From Podochytrium sp. JEL0797 (lineage: Eukaryota > Chytridiomycota > Chytridiomycetes > Chytridiales > Chytriomycetaceae), in the NCBI GenBank assembly GCA_027596195.1, contig JADGJG010000124.1, positions 1 through 39,768 on the forward strand: 39,768 bases of DNA, written 5' to 3'. The position numbers were made by a program, and so were the translations under genes. The notes under the pieces are model-generated. The model had not been told where the DNA came from. It worked only from the letters and a program-made list of their open reading frames with translations, and searched no databases. Position 1 is the first letter of the stretch. Each line of letters starts with the position of its first letter. Below are positions 1 through 10,984 of this stretch, piece after piece.

Positions 1-3000
1 GCGCTCCCCCCCCGCCACCCCCCCCCCAAAATACCTGAGAACACTCGTCGAGAATGAGAATAGTCGCTCTTGTCTGTATAAAAAACCAAAACACACGCTA
101 ATGAAAAATCGGCTGCTACAAGCCAAAAAAACCAAATAAAAACATACCTGATCCAACACCTCAAACCCCGTCGCCACACACGTCACCCCGACCACAAACG
201 CCGTCTTCAACAACCCCTGATTCTCATTACTCTTGAACCTCCGCACAGCCTCTTCCAACGCGCGTTTCTGTTTCGCATCGAGCCCCTCGGATTTGAGCAT
301 CGCGTTGAGATCCTTCAAATCGTCGTTTGCGCTTTTGAGTTGTTGCAGAGTGTAGGGCAGGATTGGTTTGGCGATTTTTTTGATGCTCCCCACTCGGACA
401 AAGTTTGTGAAGGTGAGGGAGAGGAGGGATTGGAGGATTTGGTCGACGGCGACTAGCGGTGTTTGGATATCAATAAATCAGCAAAAAATGCGGTAGAAAA
501 ACAGGGGGGAGGGGGAAGTGATTCACAAACCGTTCGACATACTCGAGATGGCGATTCGGAAATTCTCCACCCCCGAAAACAACCCCTTCTCCACGGCCCG
601 TTCGAAAAACAAGCAGAGGACAGCAATCAGAAACGTTTTGCCGGATCCAAACACGCCGTGCACGAGTTGAAACCCTTTCGGTGCACCACTCACACTCACA
701 CTCGCACCACCGTGCGACTTGTGAAACACACTCGCCACCACACGTTCGAGAACAATCGATTGGTCTTCGTTCAGATGAAACTCTTGCGTCACGTCTCGTC
801 TCAACTGCGTGATTTCTGCAAACTCTAGCTCTCGAGGCGAATCCACTCCCGCATCCGCAACAACAACGACATCCACACCCGTCTTTTTGACAGGAACCCC
901 AAGCAACTCATGCACCAATTCAATCTGCTCTCCCATCACCCCTTCGTCCTCCGCGCCACCACCCACGGGCTCAACACCAAGTCTCTCCAAATTGCGAAAC
1001 ATTAATAACTCCGTCATTCCATTCACGGCGTGGATTGCGTATGCTTTTTGCGTCAAGTCCATTTTGCTGCGGATTTCGAGGTCGCGGTCGGAAAAGGGGG
1101 ATAGTTCGACGGAATTTGTGGCGGCCGAGACGCCGTAATACACGCTGGTGGCGAGGAAAGAGGTGGCAAAGGTTGGTGTGCTGGAGAGGATCCAGATGTC
1201 GTCTTTTTTTTTGTGGTTCAGGGTTTAGTTGTTGAAAAGAGAGTGAAAGTCGAACACGCAAATACCTTTCGAAACTTCCGTATACGGCGGCATCTTGGTT
1301 TCCAAATTCACCACCAGGTTCCCCGTGCGTTCCATAAAAGACGGTTGACCCGTCTTGTGTTGGAACGATTCGCGCGTCAGTGTTGACACGGTGGCGGGAT
1401 ACACGGGCACTTTTTTGGTCGAGTAGTGCGAATTCGGGGGAGACGGTTGGTGCAGGCGTAACGCGAGGGTGTCGAGTTGTATTTGGATGTGTTCGAGGAT
1501 GGCGGTTTGGAAGGCTGTTTTGTAGAATTGCGGGGTGGGCTGAGAGGGGGGGGGGGATGTGGGAAGAATGAGGGCGTCAGTTTCCGAATGGGATTGCAAA
1601 AAATTCTTGGTGGAGGCTCACAAATCGTCTTGGAAGGCGAAAGTCACGTTTCACGGTCAATCGCTTCAAACCAACGCATTGTTCGCTGGTTCTGAAAAAC
1701 AGGTCCTTTGAAGAGTGTTTGGGAATCGGAGGAGCAGGCGGAGGAATTGGTTTTGGTCGCTGCTGCTGGTGAGGGTATACGCGAGATGAAGAATTTGAAG
1801 TTGCAGGAGGCGAGAGCTGGTGTTGATTGGCTGATTTGAGGAGTGGTTTGCGCGGCTGGCCGAGACTTTGCGGGGGTTGAGGGTGTGGACGTTTAGAGTT
1901 CATGGGGACTGAAGATTGTTGCTGTTGGTGGGTTGGAAGCGTGGTCATGGCGGGTGGTTTGAAGGAGCTGAATTTTGGCGTTTTCTTTGGGACAGGGTTG
2001 CGGACGGGTGGATTGATCAATGCAGGTTCATTGTCAATATTGTGATTTGTCGCTCGTTGGTGGGAATAGTTTCCAGAAGGGTAGCCAAACGTGGAAGAAT
2101 GTTGCGGGGTGATCCGGGATTGCTGCTCGACGCGTTGGAACGGCACTTTGGTATCCGGCTCGTCGTCAACCATCCAATTTGAGGTGGGATTGTGTAAAGA
2201 AGCTTTGGCGGGCACGGAAGAAAGCCGAGGATTGACACGAGGTTGTTGTTGGATAAAGTCACCCGACTCGTCCTCATCGAGATCTGGCTCATCGTCCACC
2301 ATCCATTTCGACGCACGCGCAGGGGCTGGATTTCGAAAAGAGGGGGTGAACACGGAAGAATGCTGTGGAGGAGGGCGGGGCCGTAGCGGGATTGATTGCT
2401 CGACGCGTTGGTCCGCAGGTTCGATATGCGGGTTCAAGAAGTCGACGTCATCATCATTATCGGCATCCAGATCAATCACAGCAGAAGATACGATTTCGAA
2501 GGGGGAATCTTCGTCGAGAAGGATTGCTTGTGTTTTGGATGGTTTGTTTTCAGCGTGTCCGAGAACGTGACGTCCAAACACAGCAGCAGGATCCACGTCG
2601 TCCTCTTCCTCATCGGGGATCTCGACGGGTTGTGGCACTGGTCTCTTTTGGGGCAGAATGGATCGCGGCGGTTTGAATTTGGAGGACATTGCGAGGATCG
2701 GACGTGGCTTGGGCGCAACGGGAACCCTCAAAGGAGCCCCCATAGGACCCCTAGAGGGACCCCCCTGGGAATCCATAGGACCCGATGCCATAGGACTAGA
2801 CGCCATAGGACTCCCCACGACGCAAAAGAAGCGGTCAAACTCGAGCTCGTCGTCCTCTTGCGGTGCCGTGCGGCAGAGCAGCGAGCCAAGAGGCGTCTTG
2901 GTCTCGTCGAGAAGCGTCGCTTTGCCGTTCTCGTGGCGCACAAATCCATCGCGGAAGGGCTTGGTTTTGCGGTGGCGGTAAAGCAAAGAGCAGTAGAGTG

Positions 3001-3010
3001 CTGAATACAT
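1..3010 (-). CDS. ZGRF1-like 5'-3' DNA helicase, 3' end beyond the window
   Basis: Five exons are visible: 3010-1622, 1539-1266, 1202-531, 452-148 and 73-35. The next donor (gtattttg) starts at 34, and the gene continues off the left edge. The 893 codons seen start with a DUF2439/ZGRF1-type N-terminal domain (MYSALYCSLLYRHRKTKPF, then the conserved LGSLL stretch). A long Pro/Ser/Asp-rich disordered region follows, and then a superfamily 1 helicase core: KDDIWILSS, Walker A GVFGSGKT, SMSNVAVDQIL (motif Ia region), FVRVGSIKKIAKPILPY and the motif II DECSQ at the left edge. This order fits ZGRF1, a repair helicase that dissociates D-loops and assists crossover-type recombination repair in animals. 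The start at 3010 is the first ATG of the conserved N-terminus. An apparent frameshift near 1600 disappears once the gtgagc...ctctcag intron (1621-1540) is removed. The gene is divergent from the SR-25-like gene, with 171 bp between the ATGs. The family call is strong; helicase motifs III-VI lie outside the window. Confidence 0.9.
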
Positions 3011-3181
3011 TTCGACTTTTTTTTGTTTTTTGTTTTGATCATAATAAATAGAAGCTGACACCCGGCTTCTCAGGCAGGAAAAAGGTTTTATGTGGTCTCA
3101 AAGCGCGTGCACCGTTGAAAACAGGATCCACATTCCCCCCTTAAAAATCCCACCATTTAAAAGCGCAACACTGGAATAATA

Positions 3182-3929
3182 ATGCGCAACAACCTCTCCA
3201 AAGTTGGAGTTCAAAATTCCGTCGGAATGGGAACAAAGCGCCACACCGCTTCGTCGAGCGACAGCGACTCTTCCCCCACGGCAGACAGACACCACCACCA
3301 CCACAGCAGCAGCAAATCAAAGAAACACAAATCGCACAGCAAAGACAAGGACAAGAAGAGCAAAAAAGACAAGAAATCTGCCAAAGAGAAACACCACCAC
3401 CACACCCACACCGCACCAGGCAGCGAACATTCGTCCATGATGCAGCAGTGGATGGAGGCTGGGATGAACGAGGAGTTCGGCCCCAAAAAGACGGTTGCTG
3501 CCCCTCCCCCCGCGTTGCCTCGAGTTTCCACCGCGAAACTGGGCGCCTCCTCGGGTCCCATATCGTCGACCTCAACAATCTCACCTGCCTCAGCGCGTTC
3601 CATCCAGCAAACCTCCCCCGTGAAATCAAAGACCCCCATGATCCCCCAACGACCCGAAGAATACGTAAAAGAGCAGGCGCAGGTGCGGAGAGTGTTGGAC
3701 CCAATGACGGGACGAACGCGGTACGTGTTTTCTATAGGGAGGTTTTGATTGCAAGGTTGACTTGCTAAATGGACCTTTACGACTTTGCAGACTGGTCAAA
3801 GGAACCGGCGAAATCATTGAAGAAATCGTGTCCAAGAAACAGCACCTCGAAATCAACAGGCAGGCCACAAAAGGAGATGGAAGCGCGTATGCAAGCATAC
3901 TGCATTCACTCGCAAAGGACAGTGTGTGA
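3182..3929 (+). CDS. SR-25 / ARL6IP4-family nuclear protein
   Basis: Two exons, 3182-3720 and 3791-3929, with a 70-nt intron (gtacgt...tttgcag), give 225 aa. The N-terminal third is low-complexity: Ser/Asp, a His run, and then Lys/Ser/Asp repeats typical of nuclear RNA-associated proteins. The C-terminal ~70 residues are the diagnostic part: [20 protein letters not shown], then [20 protein letters not shown], then [20 protein letters not shown]. This is the pattern of the SR-25 (ARL6IP4) domain, a nuclear-speckle, splicing-associated family whose biochemical role is poorly defined. The splice joins ACG-CG to A-CTG, so TGRTRLVKG is rebuilt across the intron, which supports both the intron and the identity. 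The start could be 3182 or the in-frame ATG at 3227; upstream context does not decide. The stop lies 61 bp before the first channel gene. Confidence 0.85.
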
Positions 3930-3990
3930 AAAAAAAGGAGGACAGTATTCGTGAAAAAACATAAATTGTCAATTTCCTTATTACCAAAAC

Positions 3991-6900
3991 ATGACGACGA
4001 CCGCGGTCGCAACCGACGAAATGGTGCGCCTCATTTCCGACTTTACGGACCGCTTTGACCACCTCGAGCGCCAAATGTCCCAGATCCGACCCATCGCGCA
4101 AAAGATGCTTCAACAACTCAAGACTCATTTCCCCCTCTCGACCACCTCCATCCCCACCCTCTCGTTCGATTGTCCATCCTCCAGCGACGTTATGATCATG
4201 GTACCTCCGCAGATCAATGTGCCTCAACTACTGTTTGCAAACGACGAAGACACCGAGTCAGAAAAACGCGTCAAAGAAAAACAGTCCAAACTGCTCATCA
4301 AGAGTTTTGCATTAAACTCGGGAGAAGATAATACCACGCTTGAAGAAGAATGGTTGAGCAAAGTGGATCGAAAGTACAGCGAGACGCGCGAAGACGAAAT
4401 TGCGTTCTTTAGAGTCAATAAACCCGGCACGTCGTCGATTGGGAATCTGTTGAACACGATGGGGAGCGGGTATTTTGCACCTCCGACAGCAATGAAAGAG
4501 AAACGCAGAATCTCGTTCATGCCCAATTGGGCGTTGTTGAATTCCAAAAACTCGTCCGTGTTTCAGAAATCGGGACAAGTGTTGCCCATGACGGATGGTG
4601 GGGATTTCGAGAATGGGATAGATTCGCGGTACCGCAAACCTTCTGTTTCGAATTCGACGCGAAAGGAGTCTTTGGGAAACACGTCGATGCGAAAATCGTC
4701 CATTCCAGGGAAATCTCGAAGCGAATCTGGAATCGCCATTGGTCTGACTCGTGGCGAATTGGGGGGTAGAAACGAGTCGGCTAGTGCGTCAAATAACGTG
4801 ATTTCAACTGTAGTTATTGTTGACGACCAAAGTCCGGACGAGTTGCCCAAATTCTCGGTTTCTTCACCAGAACCAGAACCGAGGCCCAAAACTCTATCGC
4901 AAGACACGATCATATCTCTCCCGAACCTAAAATCAGCCCAGGCCTCGAAAACCAGCGCCTTAAATATTCCACAGCCGAGAACTCGAAGAAAATCAATGGT
5001 GGATGTAATTAAAAGGGCTTCGTTTGAGCCAAAATATAGTGACAGAGGGTCCTTGATGTCGTTGAACCGAGCATTGAGGACGAAAAGCCAGACAAGCGAT
5101 TCATCCTCAAAGTCAACAGATCACTTTTCGCTTTGGAACAATGGTTTGAATTCGATGTCGGCTGTCTCTGTGAATTTGGAGTTTCTCATGTCACGTAAGT
5201 CATTTTTTTTAGCGCAGTCAACTAGTTTTTCATCCCTTCTCACTTCCGCTTCCAGTTTGTTATTTTGCCGAGCTGTTTGTAATCCCTGTGATAATCAGCT
5301 ATGGACTTGCTCTGCCCATTTTCTTCAGCTACATCATAACGGCAAAGAACATTCTAGACACTTGCTTTGAACTCGTCACATTCCGCTGCATGCACCCGGC
5401 AATGATTGCGGTTAAAAATCCAACCATTCGAGACTGGCGAGCCCATTATTACTTATTCCGCCTCCCTGTCGACCTTCTCACCATTGTACCGTTTGAGCTG
5501 TTGCCAATATCGGGAGCACTGTACCTCTTTGGGTTGCGCCTCTTGCGCGTTTATAAACTCTTTCAGACGACTCAGAGCAACCCAAATTACATTCGAATGC
5601 GACAACGAATCCAACTGTGGATGCGGATCGGACATTCCGCCTCTCTCGTTTTCCCGCTCACGTTTCTCTTCTTTTTGTTCCTCCACATTCAAGCTTGCAC
5701 CATTTTTCTGTCGGGGAGACTGTTTGAGTTTAGTAATCCTGATATCGTAGATTACAAGGACGTCGCGTTTGTTGATCAGTACTTGTGGTCGTTATATATG
5801 GTGCGCTGTTTGCTCTGAAAAGCGTGATTCTAATACCCCGTCTTCGCCCCCCACTCACTTATATTTTTTTGTCGATGGTTTACCTAAAATTTTTCAGTCG
5901 GCTGCCAACATGTTTCCTCTCGGATATCACCCGTCCAATTCTGCAGAACAGCTGATTACCGTGGTCTTTGTTGTGATTGGATCGGGATTGTACGCGATCA
6001 TCGTTGGAGCCATTTCTTCTGTAGCGATGGTATAAACACATTTCACCCTTCCTTATTTGTTCTACTCTTATTAAATTTTCTTTGTACTGGCCGTCATCAC
6101 TTCTGAATCAGGGGCATGATGCTTCGGGCAGGCTTTATAAGCAAAAAATCGACGAGCTCAAGGAGTACATGAAATGGAAAGTTTTGGATCCAGCGATGCA
6201 GAAGAAGGTGATCAAATATTATGAGCTCAAGGTGTGTGCACGTTATCCTTTCTTCGCAACGCGTGAAAGACTCTTCTGTTAACGTCGCCATTACATGACC
6301 AAGTATCGCGGCAAATACTTTGAAGAAGTTTCGCTACTCAAAGACATGAACGAGTCACTTCGAATGGAAATTGCAGTCCATAATTGCAAAGAGCTGATTT
6401 CCAAAGTGTCGTTTTTGAATCGAGAGCAGCGTGACGGGCGGGACGAGTTGTTCACGGGCCGTATCGCGAGCGCGCTCGAGTCAGCCTACTTTGTGGCTGG
6501 GGATTTTATTTTCGTACAAGGAGAGATTGGCAATGATATGGTTTGGCCCCGCTCGGTTTAGTGCATCACCTGTTTCTGACTCTTTTGGTTTTAGTTTTTC
6601 ATATTATCAGGCTGTGTGAATGTTTACATTGCTGGAAAATGCGTCGCGACTCTTCGGGAGGGAGCCTTCTTTGGAGGTTTTTGTGCCTCATTTCTTTTCC
6701 CCTTCCCCTCTCCCCTTTTGATGTTTTTTTTCCATTCTACAGAAATCGCATTGATCGCGAATATTCCACGAACCGCTACCGTCCAAGCCGCCGCCGCATG
6801 CACGCTCTACAAACTCACCAAAGAAGCCTTCAATGGAATCGTCGAGGCGTTTGAAGACGTCAAAAAGAAAGTCGACGCAATCTACATGGAACGAATCGCC

Positions 6901-7487
6901 AAGATCCAGCTCGAAGAAACATCGAGGAAACTCGAAGTCGCCAAACTGCTGGTGCAAAAAGTGGAGTTTTTGAAGCAGGAGGGGATTAATGAGAGGTTTG
7001 TGAATTTGGTGGCTGGATTGATTGTTCCTGCCTTCTTTTCGGCGGGGGACGTGGTGTTCAAAGAAGGGGATGTGAGTGCTGAGGATTTTTTGGAAGACGA
7101 CCTTGCTAATTTTGCGAATCCGCCGGTTTTTTCAGATTGGCAATGAGATGGTGAGTGTTGATACCTTGCAAAATCATGAATTCTTACAATCAAGTACAGT
7201 TCTTTTTGAAAAATGGCACCGTGGACGTATTTGACACGGATCAAAACCTCATTGCCATTATGAAAGAAGGCGACGCGTTTGGCGGTTCGTTTCGGCTTGA
7301 TATTTTTTCCTGCACGTTGTTGACCTAATGCAAAAATTTAGAATCGGCATTGATAAGCGAGTCTCCGCGGCGGCAGACACTGAAAGCAGCGACTGTTTGC
7401 ATGTGCTACAAAATTCAGCGCGCTGCTTTCTCAACACTGCTTGAGAACTTCCCTCAGATAAAATCAAGAATAGATATACTAGATTGA
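3991..7487 (+). CDS. CNG/HCN-like channel 1 with tandem cyclic-nucleotide-binding domains
   Basis: Ten exons: 3991-5194, 5256-5800, 5898-6029, 6112-6231, 6304-6540, 6595-6676, 6743-7071, 7136-7150, 7200-7284 and 7342-7487 (964 aa). Order of parts: a short N-terminal helical segment (SDFTDRFDHLERQMSQIRPI), a long Ser-rich linker, S1-S4 (S4 is charge-poor, LRLLRVYKL), S5, pore loop and S6 (residues ~403-627), a C-linker (GRLYKQKIDELKEYMKWK ... YYELKYRGKYFEE), CNBD1 (~701-810) and CNBD2 (~846-950). The CNBD1 phosphate cassette FGEIALIANIPRTATVQA is intact. CNBD2 has FGESALISESPRRQTLKA, with Arg kept but the following residues changed. The filter is PLGYHP, not GYG. Cyclic-nucleotide-gated channels act in the plasma membrane; in the zoosporic fungus Blastocladiella a CNG channel works downstream of cGMP in phototaxis. 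The 15-nt exon 7136-7150 encodes IGNEM. This is the first of three tandem paralogues. Confidence 0.88.
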
Positions 7488-7639
7488 AATCATTAAATAG
7501 AACGCGTCTTGCAATTGATTTTATGACAAGATTCCAACTTTGGAGACCCAGGTCTCGTTTCTTGTCCAATCGCCTTAAAACTGGTGCGCCATTTTGAAAA
7601 ATTGTCACCGTCAATCCCAATCAATAGCACCCCGCCAAA

Positions 7640-10600
7640 ATGAACTCCCCATCTTCAGAAGAGATATCACGTCTCGCCAGTGATTTTCTTGAAAGATTTC
7701 AACTGCTGGAAGCCCAGATCTCTTTGTTCCAGCCGATCGCTCACAAGATGGTTGCACATTTGAAGAATCACCAATCGCCGTTATCCGATTTCGTATTTAA
7801 TCTGTCGTCCCCACCTGATCCATCCGAAAGCGTAGTTGTTTCTGCTTCAAATGACGAGAACGAAAAGATTGCTGACCCTCGCCCATTGACGCGCAAGAAA
7901 ACCCATCTTGGATCAGAGGTCAGAGAAAATCAACTTAATGCATCAAGAAGGAAATCGGCAGGTCCTCCCGGCTGGCACAGCAGAAAAGAGCCTGTGTTTC
8001 GCGATCTCGCGGATGAGGAATTGGTGTCCATTTCAATCGCCGACTTGGGATCTTGCCAAGACGAAGAAATAGAGTGGGCGAGTAAAGATGATGGGTCTAC
8101 GCCTTTTCCAGATGTCGATATCACAAACGCTGTAGAACAGTCGACGAATATGATTTTTGAAGCCACACACAAAGGGAAGGGGAATCGGGGGAAGAATAAG
8201 AACTGGGGGAGTGGGTATTTTGGCAGCTCAGATGATATGAATTCTCCGGATCCCATCCGTTCCATTTCTCAGTCTAGGAAAGGATCGAAGCATGCCGACA
8301 CAGTGGGGACATCCTCGGTATTCGTTCATTCTCCTCCACGAAAAGGATCGAAACTCCCTGCTTCCGGCATGTCATCTGGATCATTAGCCAGAAGTGAAAG
8401 GTCTATTGCAATGACCCAGGAGAAGGTTCCCGCCCTCCCCAGAACAGAAACCCTGGCTCGAACAATCTCTCAATCTCATGGCAAAAGTGCCGACCAACAT
8501 TCTAGAATGACATCCAAATCGATTAAATCGCTTCACTCAGTGGCTGCGATTAATGAAGCTCGAATTTCCATTGAGCAGATCCCACCCACCACCCCAGCAT
8601 CTCAGATGGCAAGCAAACATCCAGAAAATATGCATGTGAACAAAGCTGTTGAATCGAAATATTTCTTGAAGCTGAAACGCGTCGTTGAAGCGAATCTCAT
8701 TAAATCTCCACATGCCCTGCCTTCAGAAGTGTCATTCAGTCGCAGAGTTTGGAGTTTGGGAATTAACCCTGCAATGGAGTTTTTTGTTAGGACCGAGTTT
8801 CTCTTTTCAGGTGAGATATTCTCATTTCTTTTTATTAATATCTAATTTTTTTCGCAGTTAAATATTATAGCGAGCTGCTTTTAATACCACCCGCAATATG
8901 CTTTGATTTAAAGCTTCCCCTATATTACAGCTGTATTGTAACGGTGGTTAATGTGCTGGACACGTTGCTTGAATTTGTCACAATGCGCCACAACCATCCG
9001 GCCATGCTTATGATCAGCGAACCCCAAATAGAGGATTGGCGCGAATACTATTACCAAAATCGACTTGCAGTTGATTTGATTACATCTTTGCCATTTGAAC
9101 TTCTACCGGTGCCTGGGGCTACTTACCTTTGGGCTATTCGCCTGTTGCGTGTGTATAAATTGGGAGAAATCGCTCACACGTCCCCAATTTACATACAAGC
9201 TAAACAGAGAATGCTAGAGTGGTTTCACATCGGACACTCTGCTTCACTCATCTTCCCACTTGCCTTTGTCTTTTTTGTTTTTATGCATTTGCAAGCTTGC
9301 AGCATTTTCCTTTTTGGCCGACTCCTCAATTATAGCAACGTTGACATAGCTCCATACAAGGACGCTCCGTTCGGAGAGCAATATATGTGGTCCTTGTACA
9401 CGGTACGGGATATTATTATTATTGGAAGAGCTTATTTTTCTCGCCACAGGCGGCAGGAAACGTATTCCCACTCGGATACCACCCAACAAATTCTTCAGAA
9501 CAGGCTATCAGCGTGATCTTCATGCTGATCGGAAACCTAATCTACGCGTGTATTGTTGGTGTGATTTCGTCTATCGCCATGGTATATATAAATTTTTAAA
9601 AGGTCCTTATTAATTTTTTTTGGCCTAACCCTCCACCGCTTTACTTCAATGAATGATTCAAATCACGCATGGCGAATGAAAACAGGGCCTGGATGCGTCG
9701 GGCAGACTTTACAAACAAAAAGTGGACGAGTTGAAGGAGTTCATGCGATTTAAGTCCGTAGATCCCCTCACTCAACAAAAAGTGTTCGAGTTTTATGAAT
9801 TGAAGGTTAGCAGTATTTTGTGGGTGGGGTGTGTGGGGGGGTGGGGGGGTGGGGGGTTAAATTTTGATTTCCCCATTCCAACAAAAGTATCGCGGAAAGT
9901 ACTTTGACGAGATTTCGCTTCTCAGCGAGTTTAACGAATCGTTGAAAATTGACCTCGCATTCGCTTGTCGGGATTTGGTGTTAAAAGTGCCATTTTTGAG
10001 GCGTGAATCCCTCGATGGACGGAATGACTTATTTACTGGACGAATCGCAGCGGCCCTTGAACCATGTTACTTTGTTTCAGGCGATGTGATTTTCCTGCAA
10101 GGAGAGGTAGGTGCTAATTTTTCTTTCGTCAATGTGTTCGCGCTTATTCGTTTTTCCCAGATCGGAACAGATATGTATTTCATCTTGAAAGGAGCTGTGA
10201 TGGTCACTATTTCCGGCCGTGGAGTTGCTGTGCTGAAGGATGGTGCATTTTTTGGAGGTGTGTTCTTGCGACGGTCTCTTCTCTGATTGATCAAAATTTT
10301 CAGAAATCGGCCTTGTTGCGGATATGCCACGAACTGCGACAGTTCAAGCGATCTCTTCCTGCATACTCTATCGCCTCACCAAAGTGAAATTTAACAAAAT
10401 TGTTGACCTGTTTGACGACGTCAAGAAAAAAGTAGAGCATGTCTACAATCAACGGATGCAGAAGCTGGAAAAAGAAGAATCGGACCGACGGCTTAAAGCT
10501 GCTACAGATTTGGTGAGCAAGGTTCCATTCTTGCACATTGAAGGGGATCAAAGAGACGCGTTTGTGCAACAATTGGCCGCTGTTTTGATTGGAATACTGT

Positions 10601-10929
10601 TCAAACCGGAAGATATCGTCTTCAGTGAAAATGAAATTGGAAGTGCGATGGTTAGTATTTTCTTGTGTGGATGCATTCTAAACCACGTCCAGTACTTTGT
10701 GAAAACAGGCGTCCTGGAATACTCAACGGGAGGGGTGACCACGGGGACAATATATGAAGGAGATTATTGCGGTGACAGTGCGCTTCTTGCGAATGGCCCA
10801 TATCCAAATTCAGTGCAGGCAACATCGAATGGGTCCTGTCTGTGCTACAAATTGTCTCGTGTCGCGCTGATTTCAATCCTGGACAAGTTTCCAGCGATGA
10901 AGTCGAAGTTTGAAGCGGCGGCGCATTAA
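7640..10929 (+). CDS. CNG/HCN-like channel 2 with tandem cyclic-nucleotide-binding domains
   Basis: Eight exons: 7640-8810, 8858-9402, 9450-9581, 9686-9805, 9888-10106, 10161-10257, 10304-10650 and 10693-10929 (955 aa). It has the same layout as its neighbours: N-terminal helix (SDFLERFQLLEAQISLFQPI), disordered linker, S1-S4 with AIRLLRVYKL, S5, pore loop FPLGYHP (GYH at 581-583), S6, C-linker, CNBD1 and CNBD2. The CNBD1 cassette is intact (FGEIGLVADMPRTATVQA). CNBD2 looks degenerate: FGE is CGD and the cassette Arg is lost (ANGPYPNSVQA), so it probably does not bind nucleotide in the usual way. The exon pattern matches channel 1 up to CNBD1, including an identical second-exon length (545 nt). 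The intron 10651-10692 is only 42 nt, divisible by three and stop-free; I treat it as an intron because the paralogues run IGN-M directly into FF-LKNG, and it contains a branch-like ctaaac. Only 55 nt separate the stop from the preferred start of channel 3. Confidence 0.87.
9822..9856 (+). repeat. G-run tract in a channel 2 intron (possible G-quadruplex)
   Basis: Within intron 9806-9887 there are at least five closely spaced runs of three to seven G separated by single T or GTGT spacers. The runs are on the sense strand, so a four-run G-quadruplex could form in DNA or pre-mRNA. The tract lies between a good donor (gttagcag) and the acceptor (acaaaag). This is sequence composition only; no function is shown. 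Confidence 0.6.
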
Positions 10930-10984
10930 TAAATACAGTACATACATGGAAATCTCCTTTGAAGATCTTTGCAATTTCATTTCA

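Noticed and set aside
1577..1622. Apparent frameshift at a T-run in the helicase gene
   Set aside because: A full intron explains it: donor gtgagc at 1621, branch-like ctgac, polypyrimidine tract and ctctcag ending at 1540. The spliced protein reads LPRRF-PTPQFYKTAF in one phase.
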